From: Platanthera guangdongensis
Lineage: Eukaryota > Streptophyta > Magnoliopsida > Asparagales > Orchidaceae
Direction of reading: 5' to 3'
DNA length: 64,000 bases
Assembly (NCBI GenBank): GCA_039583875.1
Contig: CM077149.1
Location: 22,953,194-23,017,193 of the forward strand
This document shows, in pieces, positions 22,500 through 33,300 of the stretch (positions within the stretch are counted from its first letter, which is position 1; every line of letters begins with the position of its first letter). The notes beneath the pieces are model-generated. The model did not search any database, had not been told where the DNA came from, and saw only the letters and a list, made by a program, of their open reading frames with translations. The position numbers were made by a program, and so were the translations under genes.

Positions 22500-23814
22500 A
22501 TGATGTTTGCAGGCTTGAAAGGGTCGAGCAAGACTTTGTTGTCTGCTCTTCAGGTGGTTAAGGCTGTTCGTACTGGTGCAGAGCTGTTCTTCATGCTCGT
22601 GGAGGCTTCGAAGCCTACGCCTACTTTGGACAGCATCCCAGTGACATCTGCATACCCTGATGTGTTCCCTGACGATCTCCCTGGAGCCCCACCTCAGCAG
22701 GGGATAAAATTCACCATCGAGCTAGTGCTAGGTGCGAGACCTGTGTCATGCTCTCTGTATTGGCTAGCGCCTAAGGAGATGGTGGAGCTGAAAGTACAAC
22801 TTCAAGAGCTTTTGGAACAGGGTTATGTGCGTCCAAGTTCGTCGCCTTGGAGCGCGCCGGTCCTTTTTGTGAATAAGAAGGATGGAAGTTTGCGGCACTG
22901 TATCGATCATCGAGAGCTGAACAAGTTGACGGAGAAGAACAAGCACCAGATCCCAAGGATTGATGATCTTTTTGATCAATTAGTCAGGTCAATGGTGTAC
23001 TCGAAATTGGATCTGAAGTCCGGGTATTATCAGCTGAGGATAAGGGAAAGTGATATCCCCAAGACAGCTTTTAGTAGGAGATACAAGCATTTTGAGTTTA
23101 TGGTCATGCCATTTGGGCTGACTAATGTGCCATCAGTGTTCATGGATCTGATGAACAGGACTTTTAGGGAGTACCTAAAGCACTTTGTGATCATCTTCAT
23201 CGACGATATATTGGTGTACTCGTAGAGTGAGGAGGATCACTTTAAGCATCTGCATTTGGTGTTGGAGACACTGAGGTGGAATCAACTGTACGCCAAGTTC
23301 TCCAAATGCGAGTTTTGGTTGTCCTCAGTAGCGTTCCTTGGTCACATAGTCAGTGGAGAGGGAATTACGGTGGATTCGGCGAAGATTGTTGCTATACGAG
23401 AGTGGCTTGTGCTGTCTATAGTAGCAGAAGTCTGGAGTTTTCTGGGGCTTGCCGGCTATTACAGGCGCTTCGTGGAGAACTTCTCGCGGATAGCGTTACC
23501 CCTCATAACTTTGACGAGGAAAGATCAGAAGATTGTTTGGACGCCGGAGTGCGCACGAGATTTTGAGGAGTTGAAAAGTCGGTTGACCACGGCGCCTGTG
23601 CTGAGTTCGCCAAGTGGGATCGAAGGGTTTGAGATCTACAACGATGCTTCAGGCAGTGGATTGGGTTGTGTCCTACTGCAACATGGAAGTATGATAGCCT
23701 ATGGCTCGTGTCAGCTGAAGGTGTATGAGAGGAATTATCCGGTCCATGACTTGGAGTTAGCGGCCGGGATATTTGCCTTGAAACTATGGAGGCATTACTT
23801 ATACGGGGTAAAGG
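22500..23814 (+). pseudogene. F pol: reverse transcriptase and truncated RNase H
   Basis: RT has [61 protein letters not shown] and the active site FIDDILVYS, immediately followed by an in-frame TAG at 23223. The frame continues through the thumb ([31 protein letters not shown]) into RNase H ([35 protein letters not shown]). At 23814 it is cut by G, so RNase H is incomplete and integrase is not visible. Clear gypsy/chromovirus order. Confidence 0.9.
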
Positions 23815-24849
23815 TGTAAGACCCCCCCTCCCGGATCCCAAAATACGGCACGAAGGGGGAGTCTTATGCCCGAAACAGCCGCCTTGCGGTAGCATTAGCA
23901 CATAGGCTAACCTGTACCACAAGACGCCTGTTCTGCCGGCTACAACAATACCAATAGAACATGCCAACCCAACCAAATATAATAAGCAAGAGAAGTCAAA
24001 ATCCACACTAAGTAATAATGTCCAAATACATCAATAAAGGAGAAGCTAAAACATTCTTCTACATTATATCAGAGTACAGCTAAACATTGCCCAATCGGGC
24101 TACATCAGAGTATCGAAATACTAACATCAGTGACCGACGGTATCGACGACACCGTCACGTCAGACCCTGTCGTCCTGGCCTGGCTGTCCTGCTGCAACGC
24201 CTGCTGCTGCTCTACCTGCGGGGCGGCCTCCTAAAAAGGAAGACGTAGCAACCGTTAGTCGAAACGACTAAGTGGTTTCACATCCGCTCCCCCGATGACT
24301 CCTCGGCACCAGGCGGGGAAAAGGAACAAGAGTACAATATATAGTAAGTATAAAAGGTACAAGCAGGTGGCAAGGTACATGAGTATCAATGTATGAACTA
24401 GCAGTTCTATAAGAACTATCAACGTATAAACTAACAATTCTACAAGAGCTAGTATAACATCAAGTATAAGAAAACTACAACAGGAAAGTAACTTAACTTA
24501 TAAGGATGAACATACAAGCTTATAAGTTAAGGGTCATTTTGCATAAAGTAACTCATCGTATAAGAGTGCCCATACAAACTTATACGGTGAGGGTCTTATT
24601 GTGCAATGATATGAAATGGAATGTATGCTATGCAATAACTCACCCATGATCACACACATGTAATTGCCATGTCGACACAGACTGTAGTTCCCAATTTTTG
24701 AGCAGGTAGCTAACCTCTCAGGCATCAGCCGCCGTGGCCAGGCGGTGATAGTAGAACGGGCACTTCTACTACTAGGCGGGTATCTACACTACTTGACCTA
24801 GGCCTCCGTACGCCTCAACGCTAAGAACACAACAACGGAGCCCATGTGT

Positions 24850-25255
24850 ACTATGGCCCAGCGGGAGCCTCGGGTAGATGTGCACCGAGGACCAAGCCCC
24901 GAACTGACCTTGTGTGACCCGGAAGGAGCCTCAGAGTGAGCACGAGGACCAAGCCCAACCATTCACCTGGAATGGAAGGAGCCCCAAGACGTGAACACCG
25001 AGGACCAAGCCCAACCGCCCAGAGTCTAAATGTCGACTCCCGTCGGTGTGATGACTAGCGAGCCCGTAGACCTGCCACACTATCCTTAACCCAGGATTAC
25101 GACACCGCGTGTCGGCTCACACCACATGCAAATTCCATATTATCGTGGCATGGAAGGAGCCTCAGAAGTAAGGCACGAGGACCAAGCCCAACCATCCACC
25201 TGGCACGGAAGGAGCCCCGAGACGTGAACACCGATGACCAAGCCCAACCGACCGT
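24850..25255. repeat. Direct repeats of GGAAGGAGCC...GGACCAAGCCC in G LTR
   Basis: Five to six units of about 55-75 bp, each with GGAAGGAGCC and GAGGACCAAGCCCAACC. The right LTR has the same set at about 32140-32540. Confidence 0.75.
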
Positions 25256-26796
25256 TTGTCTCATCTCAAGCTATCCAAGCTTGCGACGTTCAACACCGCA
25301 CTTACAACCTTTCACAATACTACCCGTAGGGAGACAACGCTCTAAGTATTGGACTACTAAACTTATTCCATTGGTCAAACATACTCATGACCATAATTTA
25401 TTCTTCCACATGACTTTCCAAATGATCCAACATAATACATATATGATGCGCATGTAATAATCTACCAATTTCTATCAAGTCATTCCGTTCAAGTAATCTT
25501 ACAACTCAATTCGATTGTAAGAAATCTGTTTCCAACATGATATAACAAGATATGCATCTAAAGCAACTTACCAAATTCTATCAAGTCAATTCTTTCCATA
25601 AAACTTGCTTCACAATTAGTTGTATGAAATCTGATTAACAAGATTCATCATTCATACCATTACGGTGGTTAATCATGAAATATTTTATCAAAACCTCAAG
25701 CTATTTTGCAGCATCGATTTCACCAAACCCAAATCCGTATTATATAAAAACCCCAGAATTTTAAGTGCAGATTAATCTGGATAGCAACTTAGACCGGAGA
25801 TTCCCGAGGCTACGTGAATCCGGTGAAGGCGTATAACCCCTCTATGGAAAGGTCTTTCCGTGGGCTACAACCTTCGTATTCGGACCCCAACCCATATGTG
25901 ATATTATCCTATTTGAAATCAGACTTGAAGCCCGCTGCGTACAGAACAAAATTTCTGCATGCAGGATTTATCGAACACCATTTTCGTTCAGACTTTCCTG
26001 TGGCTACAGACGTCGCCTGAAGTAGTGCAGCCACTCGTTGGAAAGGTATTTTCAAGGGATTCAACTGTCGTGTTTAGCCGAAAGGCCAGATCTGGCCATG
26101 TCACACCTAAAAATGACCACGAAGTTCGCTGCGCTCAGAACTCAGATTCTGCACGCATCTTAAGGCGGAATGAACGGCATCGGTTCATCTTCCTCCTCAA
26201 GGCGATCTTCCCAAATCATTCCAGAAAACCTCCTCCCTTATTCAACCTCAAGAGGCCAATACCCTTCATGAAAACATCCCCTACCATCACATAGAAGAAG
26301 GGAGTGGTTGAAGAGATCTAAAACCTAGGACACAAGCCCTAGCATGGCCTTTCTTAGAAAACTCCTCCTATCCATCAAGACTCTCTTGAGTCGATGTCTC
26401 GCCTAGGAAAATAACTATAGATCTAGCACCAAGGGAGAGGGTAGGAAACTCACATCATTTCTAGCGGTTCCATTTCCGGCCATAGATCTTGTGATTCTTC
26501 GCGGCGGCATCCTCTCCTTCGCGGCGTTGGCGGATTTTCTTCCCTAGACCTTCCTCCAGCAAACTCTCCTTCTCCACATGACTTCTCTCAGAAAAATATG
26601 GCTGGGAAGAAGAGTGAAATGGCTAGGGTTTTCCACTGTTCCTTATATATTTATAATGTGACACGGGTAGGGACACGCCCGTGCCCTTACCCGTGTCCCG
26701 CTTGAGCGAAGCATTTTAGGCAGTTACGACGCCGATTAGATACTCGACACGATAAAACACGCCATGGTCACGCCCGTGACACCGGGCGTGATGCCT

Positions 26797-26843
26797 ATCG
26801 TCGACCGAAATTCGTCGAACTCAACTAAAATCGTCGAACGGAG
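26797..26843. repeat. TCGTCGA motif triplet in a gypsy LTR
   Basis: Three copies (ATCGTCGACC, TTCGTCGAAC, ATCGTCGAACGGAG) about 17 bp apart. The last shares ATCGTCGAACGGAGA with the copia element A near 41814. Confidence 0.85.
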
Positions 26844-26973
26844 AACACGCCCAGGTCACGCCCATGATCACGCCCATGGTCACGCCCGTGACATGGGGCG
26901 TGTAACCCTCTCACTCGAGAGTCAGCCGCCTACTCGAGTACCTTAAGCACCTACTCGAGTATCTTAAGTTACT

Positions 26974-27310
26974 CCCCTGGGTCACGCCCGTGACCCAGGG
27001 CATGTAACCCACTTTACTCGAGTACTTTGGAAACTACTCGAGTAACCTCGGTAGCTACTCGAGTACCTTCAGTCATGCCCCTGGGTCACGCCTGTGACCC
27101 AGGGTGTGTAACCCATTTTACTCGAGTACTTTGAAAACTACTCGAGTAACCTCAGCAGCTACTCGAGTACCTTCAGTAATGCCCCTGGGTCACGCCCGTG
27201 ACCCAGTGTGTGTAACCCATTTTACTCGAGTATTTTGAAACTACTCGAGTAACCTCGGCAGCTACTCGAGTACTTCAGTCATGCCCCTGGGTCACGCCCG
27301 TGACCCAGGG
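26974..27310. repeat. Tandem repeat of about 104 bp with hairpin core and ACTCGAG triplets
   Basis: Units start at 26974, 27078, 27182 and 27284 (the last partial); a diverged unit precedes them. Each begins with CCCTGGGTCACG-CC-CGTGACCCAGGG, a 12-bp perfect inverted repeat in the first unit, followed by three ACTCGAGTA sites. Confidence 0.88.
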
Positions 27311-27440
27311 TGTTTAACCTGCTCTGGGCTAACTTCTCCAGTTCACAAGTGCTGCCCTTTTTTCTCCACTTTCCTAAACTCTAGTCTGCCCTCTTGACTC
27401 AAAACTCGCATGGGGGACTAGCGCGAATCAGGACGTTACA

Positions 27441-27526
27441 AATCCTATAAACAAAATAAAAGATTTCATCCCCGAAATCAGGCTAGGGCTATGGGGAAGA
27501 CAAGCATAAAGAAAATAAATATGCCT
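27441..27526 (-). other. G 3' untranslated segment; no clear polypurine tract
   Basis: 86 bp between the integrase stop and the 3' LTR. The tract directly before TGTAACGTCC is not obviously purine-rich, so the LTR boundary is supported mainly by its terminal TG/CA. Confidence 0.4.
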
Positions 27527-28801
27527 TTAAACAATATTACCTGGAGGAAATAATCCCGGGTAGCATTTTTGCATCAAGTCCACCGGCTCCCAGGTAAACT
27601 CTTCCTTCCCATGATTGAACCATTGTACCTTCACCAAGGGAACACTTTTGCGGCGCAATGTTCTGGTCTCGTTGTCAACAATCCGCATCGGCTCTAGTCG
27701 TACAGACCTATCGTACACCACTGCACCATCAATAGTGGGAATATATTGATCGGGCCGCAACAACGCCTTTCGAAGCGACGACACATGGAACACGTCGTGG
27801 AGATTCTCTAGTTCTGGTGGTAACTCCAACCGATAGGCCAACAGGCTAATCCTTTCCAGTATACTATAAGGCCCAACATATCTCGGGCTGAGCATTTTCA
27901 CCCCACGCACCCGCGACACTCCATGCATCGGCCGAATCTTGAGGAACACTTTATCTCCCACTTGGAACTCCACCATTTGGTGCTTTGCATTGCAATACTT
28001 CGCCTGCCGACTTTGAGCCTCCAACATACGATTTCGTATCAGCCTAACCACTGCATCGGTATCATCAATATACTCAATACCCAAGGTCTTTGGGTCTTCA
28101 TCTTGCACCCAAGACAAGGGGGTTCTACACCTTCTACCATAAAGCGCTTCATGAGGTGCCATACCGATGCTCGCCTGCTGAATGTTGTTGTAGGAGAATT
28201 CCACCAGTGGTATGAGTCTTTCCCACGGCTCACCCCTATCCAACACATATAATCTCAGCAGATCCTCCGATGTCCTAATGGTCCTTTCAGACTGCCCGTC
28301 CGTCTGAGGATGAAATGCGGTGCTGAAGGTAAGGCGTGAGCCCAAATACGCCTGTACCGCCTTCCACTCCTTGGAAGTAAAGCGACCATCACGGTCAGAA
28401 ACGATCGTCTTAGGCACGCCGTGATATCGTACAAATTGCTCCACGAAGAGGCGTACCAAGACGTCCACGTGAGCCTCTTTCTTCATGGGAATGAACCGAG
28501 CTACTTTTGTCAGCCGATCAACAATAACCCACACTGAATCATTCCCGAAGCTTGAGCGAGGTAACCCATGGACAAAGTCCATGGAGATATCCTCGAACTT
28601 CCATTCGGGGATGGGCAACGACTGCAACAAACCACCGGGTCTCCTGCATTCAGCCTTCACTCTTTGACAGAATTCACAATGAGTAACATAATACCGGACA
28701 TCCTTCTTCATTCCCGGCCAACACATGGTCTTCCGCAAACCGGTGTACATCTTAGAAATTCCCGGGTGCACTGAATATTGAGAGCTATGTGCCTCTCTCA
28801 A
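27527..28801 (-). pseudogene. G pol: integrase with chromodomain
   Basis: This 424-residue frame is open throughout. The zinc finger shows H and H (REAHSSQYSVHPG) and CEFCQRVK. The catalytic core has MDFVHGLP, SDRDGRF and QTDGQSERTIRTSEDLL, so D, D and E are all present. A GPY/F-like region (YVGPYSILERI) and VFHVSSLRK follow, then a chromodomain-like tail (PLVKVQWFNHGKEEFTWEP, residues about 375-424). It would insert cDNA and may direct it to heterochromatin, as known for chromoviruses. A TAG at about 28850 separates it from RNase H, so the polyprotein is broken although this domain is well preserved. Confidence 0.88.
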
Positions 28802-28852
28802 AATATCCTCCTGAATTGTTCCGCCCTTGGGAATGTAGAGCCGGCCGCGAAA

Positions 28853-30478
28853 CTAAATAAGGCCGTCTTTGAGTGTATACTCGTCGGTAGTTCCTTCTTC
28901 AATTGATTTAATTGCCGGAGCCAAAGCCGCATCCATTCCTTGCTCCACCAGAATCCGGTCCCGAATATCACAAATTATGCTCATGCTTGCTAAAAATTCT
29001 GCATACTCTTCTGAAGGAGCCTTGAATATTAAGGTAATATCCATCTCTTCGATCATCCGAGCCAACTCCATGCTCATCAACCGAGACTCTGGGCCAGAGC
29101 CTGACACTTTTCTACTCAATGCATCAGCCACCGAGTTCGCTTTTCTGGGGTGGTAGTTCATGGTAAACTCATAGTCGCATAGAAATTCTAACCACCGCCG
29201 TTGCCTCAAGTTCAGCTCCTTCTGTGTATGAACATATTTCAAGTTTTTATGATCCGAAAAGATCTCGTAGTGGACGCCGTATAGATAGTGCCTCCAAACC
29301 TTCAAGGCGAACACCACTGCTCCCAACTCCAAATCGTGAACCGGGTAATTGATTTCATGCTTCTTCAGTTGCCTCGAAGCAAAAGCAATCACATGACCGT
29401 GCTGCGTCAATACCGCTCCCATCCCTTGATATGACGCGTCCGTGTAAACTTGAAATCCTTCCTTCCCAGATGGAAGTGCAAGGATGGTGGCGGAGGTAAG
29501 CCTATCCTTTAGCTCTTGGAATGCCGCTTCGCATTAGGGAGTCCACTCAAATGGCACAGCTTTATTCGTCAAAGAAGTAAGAGGAAGGGCAATCCTGGAG
29601 AATCCTTTCACGAACTTGAGGTAGTACCCAGCAAGTCCAAGAAGGCTTTGTACATCGACCGCTGACTTCAAGGGCGACCATTCCTTCACGACACACACCT
29701 TGGTCGGATCCACCGCTAGTCCAGCTCCACTGATTACATGGCCTAAGAAGGCAACCTCTTTGAGCCAAAATTCGCATTTGCTGAACTTGGCGAACAAAGC
29801 GCGCTCTTTTAATTTCTTCAGAACCAAGGACAGGTGCTCGGTATGTTCCTCCTCCGTCTTTGAGTAGACCAGTATATCGTCGATGAAGATGATGACGAAG
29901 ACGTCCAAATAGGGTTCGAATACCTTGTTCATCAGGCTCATGAAAGCCGAAGGGGCATTTGTGAGCCCAAACGACATTACCGTGAACTCATATAACCCAT
30001 ATCTTGAACTGAAGGCCGTCTTCTGGATGTCCTCCTCATGTATCCTCAACTGATAGTATCCCGAGTGCAAGTCCAGCATAGAAACCCAATGCGCTCCCAC
30101 TAGTTGATCGAACAACTTGTCGATCTGAGGTAGCAGATAAGTGTTCCGCACCGTCAGCCGGTTGAGTTCCTGATAGTCAATTCACAAGCGCAGGGTTCCG
30201 TCCTTCTTCTTCACAAACAATACAGGGTCTCCCCAGGGTGACGAACTGGGGTGAACGAACCCTGACTCCACCAATTCTTGCAATTGAACTCTAAACTCCG
30301 CGAGTTTCTTCGGGGCCATTCGGTAAGGGGCCTTGGATACATGCTTGGCACCCGGTACTAGGTTAATCCGGAAATCGACTTCTCTATGAGGGGGTAACCC
30401 TGGTAGTTTCTCTGGAAACCCCTCAGGGAAGTCCCGCACAACCTGAACATCTTTTACCTCCAATGCTACCTCCTTCAA
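28853..30478 (-). pseudogene. G pol: reverse transcriptase and RNase H
   Basis: RT begins in 30182-30478 ([27 protein letters not shown]), where a TGA replaces the Cys codon of LRLCIDY, and continues at 29534-30151 with [44 protein letters not shown] and [17 protein letters not shown]. RNase H is in 28853-29422 with [40 protein letters not shown] and ADALSRK. A TAA-type break lies between the blocks near 29535. Active-site aspartates are kept. Two or three point mutations separate it from an open frame. Confidence 0.88.
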
Positions 30479-30484
30479 CTCAAA

Positions 30485-30928
30485 CTAGATCATGAAGACC
30501 TCATCCCCTTTCATATGGGCCTTTACAGCCTGAACTGAAGATAAGAGCATACGGGGTGCGAAATTAATACCTTGGAAGATAACGTCGGTGTCCCCATGTC
30601 TCAAATAAATCTTCTTCTCTGCGCAGTCAATCCTCGCAAAGTACCAGTCCAACCACGCGATGCCCAAACTGATGTCGAACTCCGGCATTCTCAGGACTGT
30701 GGCCGGCGTATCAAAGGCCTTTCCATCAATGAATAACTCCAACTCGCACTTGGCTGTTGCGATCATCTCCGAGCCGTCCGGAAGTCGCACTCGTCGGGCT
30801 ATTTCAGTGAAATATCTCACACCCTCTATGCCTTTAATGAAATCCTCAGACATAAAGGAGTGTGAGGCACCGATATCGAATCGAGTGTAGACTGGTTTCT
30901 CACTAACCATTACATATGGGCACACCAC
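30485..30928 (-). pseudogene. G pol: aspartic protease
   Basis: The block reads YTRFDIGASHSFMSEDF: the D is kept but the usual Thr/Ser is Ile (C-to-T type change). FDISLGIAWLDWY follows, the second motif with GMDWL altered to GIAWL. It is the first coding block after the PBS; no gag precedes it. Probably inactive. Confidence 0.83.
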
Positions 30929-31032
30929 TGCTTCCGCTAAGTCAGTTTGTCCGCAAACTGACTAATCGAACGGGGGTGGTTCCATTGTTGAAAGACTTCT
31001 TTAGTTGAGGATCGTGGCAAACTGATACCATT
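30929..31032 (-). other. G leader with primer-binding site; gag absent
   Basis: The minus strand next to the 5' LTR reads TGGTATCAGTTTGCC (PBS, complementary to initiator tRNA-Met at its first nine bases). The protease frame is reached within about 100 bp, so the roughly 1.2 kb of gag expected here is deleted. Confidence 0.8.
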
Positions 31033-32907
31033 TGTAAGACCCCCCTCCCGGATCCCAAAACATGGCACGAAGGGGGAGTCTTATGCCCGAAACAGCCGCC
31101 TTACAGTAGCATTAGCACACGGGCTAACCTGTACCACAAGATGCCTATTCCACCAGCTACAATAATACCAATAGAACATGCCAACCCAACCAAATATAAT
31201 AAGCAAGAGAAGTCAAAATCCACACTAAGTAATAATGTCCAAATACATCAATAAAGGAAAAGCTAAAACATGCTTCTACAATATATCAGAGTACAACTAA
31301 ACATTGCCCAAACGGGCTACATCAGAGTATCAAAATACTAACATCAGTGACCGACGGTATCGACAGCACCGTCACTTCAGGCCCTGTCATCCTGGCATGG
31401 CTGTCCTGCTGCAATGCCTGCTACTGCTCTGCCTGCGGGGCGGCCTCCTAAAAAGGAAGACGTAGCAACCGCTATTCGAAATGACTAAGTGGTTTCACAT
31501 CCGCTCCCCCGGCGACTCCTCGGCACCGTGCGGAGAAAAGGAACAAGAGTACAATATATAGTAAGTATAAAAGGTACAAGCAGGTGGCAAGGTACATGAG
31601 TATCAATGTATAAAATAGCATGAAAACTATAAGAGCTACTATAACATCAAGTATAACATCAAGTATAAGAAAACTAACAACGTATAAGGATGCCCATACA
31701 AGCGTATAAGAAAACTAACAATTCTATAAGAGCTACTATAACATCAAGTATAAGAAAACTACAGCATGAAAGTAACTTAACTTATAAGGATGCCCATACA
31801 AACTTATAAGTTAAGGGTCGTTTTGCATAAAGTAAATCATCGTATAAGAGTGCCCATACAAACTTATACGATGAGGGTCTTGTTATGCAATGATATGAAA
31901 TGGAATGTATGCTATGCAATGACTCACCCATGATCACACACATGCAATTGCCATGTCGACACATACTGTAGTTCCCACTTTTCGAGCAGGTAGCTAACCT
32001 CTCAGGCATCAGCCGCCCTGGTCAGGCGGTGACAGTAGAACGGGCACTTCTACTACTAGGCGGGTATCTACACTACTTCACCTAGGCCTCCGTACGCCTC
32101 AACGCTAAGAACACAACAGTGGAGCCCATGCGTACTATGGCCCAGCGGGAGCCTCGGGTAGATGTGCACCAAGGACCAAGCCACGAACTGACCTTGTGTG
32201 ACCCGGAAGGAGCCTTGGAGTGAGCACGAGGACTAAGCCCAACCGTTCACCTGGCACGGAAGGAGCCCCGGGACATGAACACCGAGGACCAAGCCCAACC
32301 GACAAAGTCTAACTGTCGACTCCCGTTAGTGTGACGACTAGCGAGCCCGTAGACCTGCCACACTATCCTTAACCCAGGATTACAACACCGTGTGTCGACT
32401 CACACCACATGCCAATTCCATATAATTGTGGCATGGAAGGAGCCTCAGAAGTAAGGCACGAGGACCAAGCCCAACCATCCACCTGGCACGGAAGGAGCGC
32501 CGGGACGTGAACACCGAGGACCAAGCCCAATCGTCCATTTGTCTCATCTCAAGCTATCCAAGCTTGCGACGGTCAACACCGCACTTACAACCTTTCACAA
32601 TACTACCCGTAGGGAGACAACGCTCTAAGTATTGAACTACTAAACTCATTTCATTGGTCAAACATACTCATGGCCATAATTTATTCTTCCACATGACTTT
32701 CCAAATGATCCAACATAATACATATATGATGCGCATGTAATAATCTACCAATTTATATCAAGTCATTCCGTTCAAGTAATCTTACAACACAATTCGATTG
32801 TAAGAAATCTGTTTCCAACATGATATAACAGGATATGCATCTAAAGCAACTTACCAAATTCAATCAAGTCAATTCTTTCCATAAAGCTTGCTTCACAATT
32901 AGTTGTA
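31033..32907 (-). repeat. 5' LTR of G, visible part
   Basis: Starts TGTAAGACCCCCCTCC and aligns with 23815-25628 apart from a local duplication near 31620-31740. It is cut by H after TTAGTTGTA (32907). No gene. Confidence 0.9.
32903..32907. repeat. Putative target-site duplication of H (TTGTA), left copy
   Basis: Five bases before the LTR of H; the partner is beyond the window, so this is unconfirmed. Confidence 0.4.
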
Positions 32908-33285
32908 TGAGTTAGAAGTAGCGAATAAGTAGCTAAGAAACAGACAGAAATTTGAATAATTGAAATTTTATTATCCAAAAAAGATATCATTTACAAAGGT
33001 ATGACCTCCCTTTTATAGAATGGAGGAGATATGAGAGAGTACAAACAAACAATGTGGGACTAAACATGTACAGGGCTGAGCGGCTAGAATTTACAGAGAC
33101 CGCACAGGCCGCGTTGTTAGACAGATGGGTTAGACGCTCGGCAACTCCAGCAGAATAAGAACAAGCCGCAATAGGAGACCGACAGACCGCCCGGTCTCCA
33201 GGCTTCTGAGAGAGAGACCGCCAGACCGCTCGGATTACAAACCGTCGGACAAGACCGCAAGGCCACCCGGTCTAATACTTCAACA
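32908..33285 (-). repeat. 3' LTR of H
   Basis: 378 bp. It contains many AGACCGC/GCGGTC-type sites (e.g. 33095-33110, 33180-33270) similar to the GTCCGC sites in C's LTR. Confidence 0.8.
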
Positions 33286-33300
33286 CTCCCCCTCAAGGTG
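33286..33300 (-). other. Polypurine tract of H
   Basis: The minus strand reads CCACCTTGAGGGGGAG directly before TGTTGAAG. Confidence 0.85.

Larger units (their letters stand above)
5583..23814 (+). mobile_element. Element F: Ty3/gypsy retrotransposon, split by E and cut by G
   Basis: F begins TGTAACACCTC at 5583. Its LTR continues to 7469, is interrupted by E, and resumes at 20394 to end near 20723 (GGTGTTATA). A PBS, gag, protease, RT and the first part of RNase H follow. It is cut at 23814 within RNase H by G, after the codons for [10 protein letters not shown]. The 3' part and 3' LTR are not in the window. Joined LTR length is about 2.2 kb. Stops in gag and RT and an altered protease loop mark it inactive. 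Confidence 0.85.
23815..27440 (-). repeat. 3' LTR of G
   Basis: 3626 bp, unusually long. The first 1.8 kb matches 31033-32907. It contains direct repeats (24850-25255), a CGTGACCC hairpin array (26974-27310), TCGTCGA motifs (26797-26843) and many ACTCGAG sites (26917-27290). No convincing gene; open frames here are repeat translations. Confidence 0.9.
23815..32907 (-). mobile_element. Element G: gag-less Ty3/gypsy chromovirus with 3.6-kb LTR
   Basis: On the minus strand: 5' LTR (31033 rightwards, interrupted at 32907 by H), PBS, protease, RT, RNase H, integrase-chromodomain, 3' LTR (23815-27440). LTR ends are TGTAACGTCC...GGGGTCTTACA. Only about 100 bp separate PBS and protease, so gag is missing. 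It interrupts F within RNase H; the possible TSD AAAGG precedes it, with the partner outside the window. Pol has few stops and an intact integrase triad. Confidence 0.9.
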
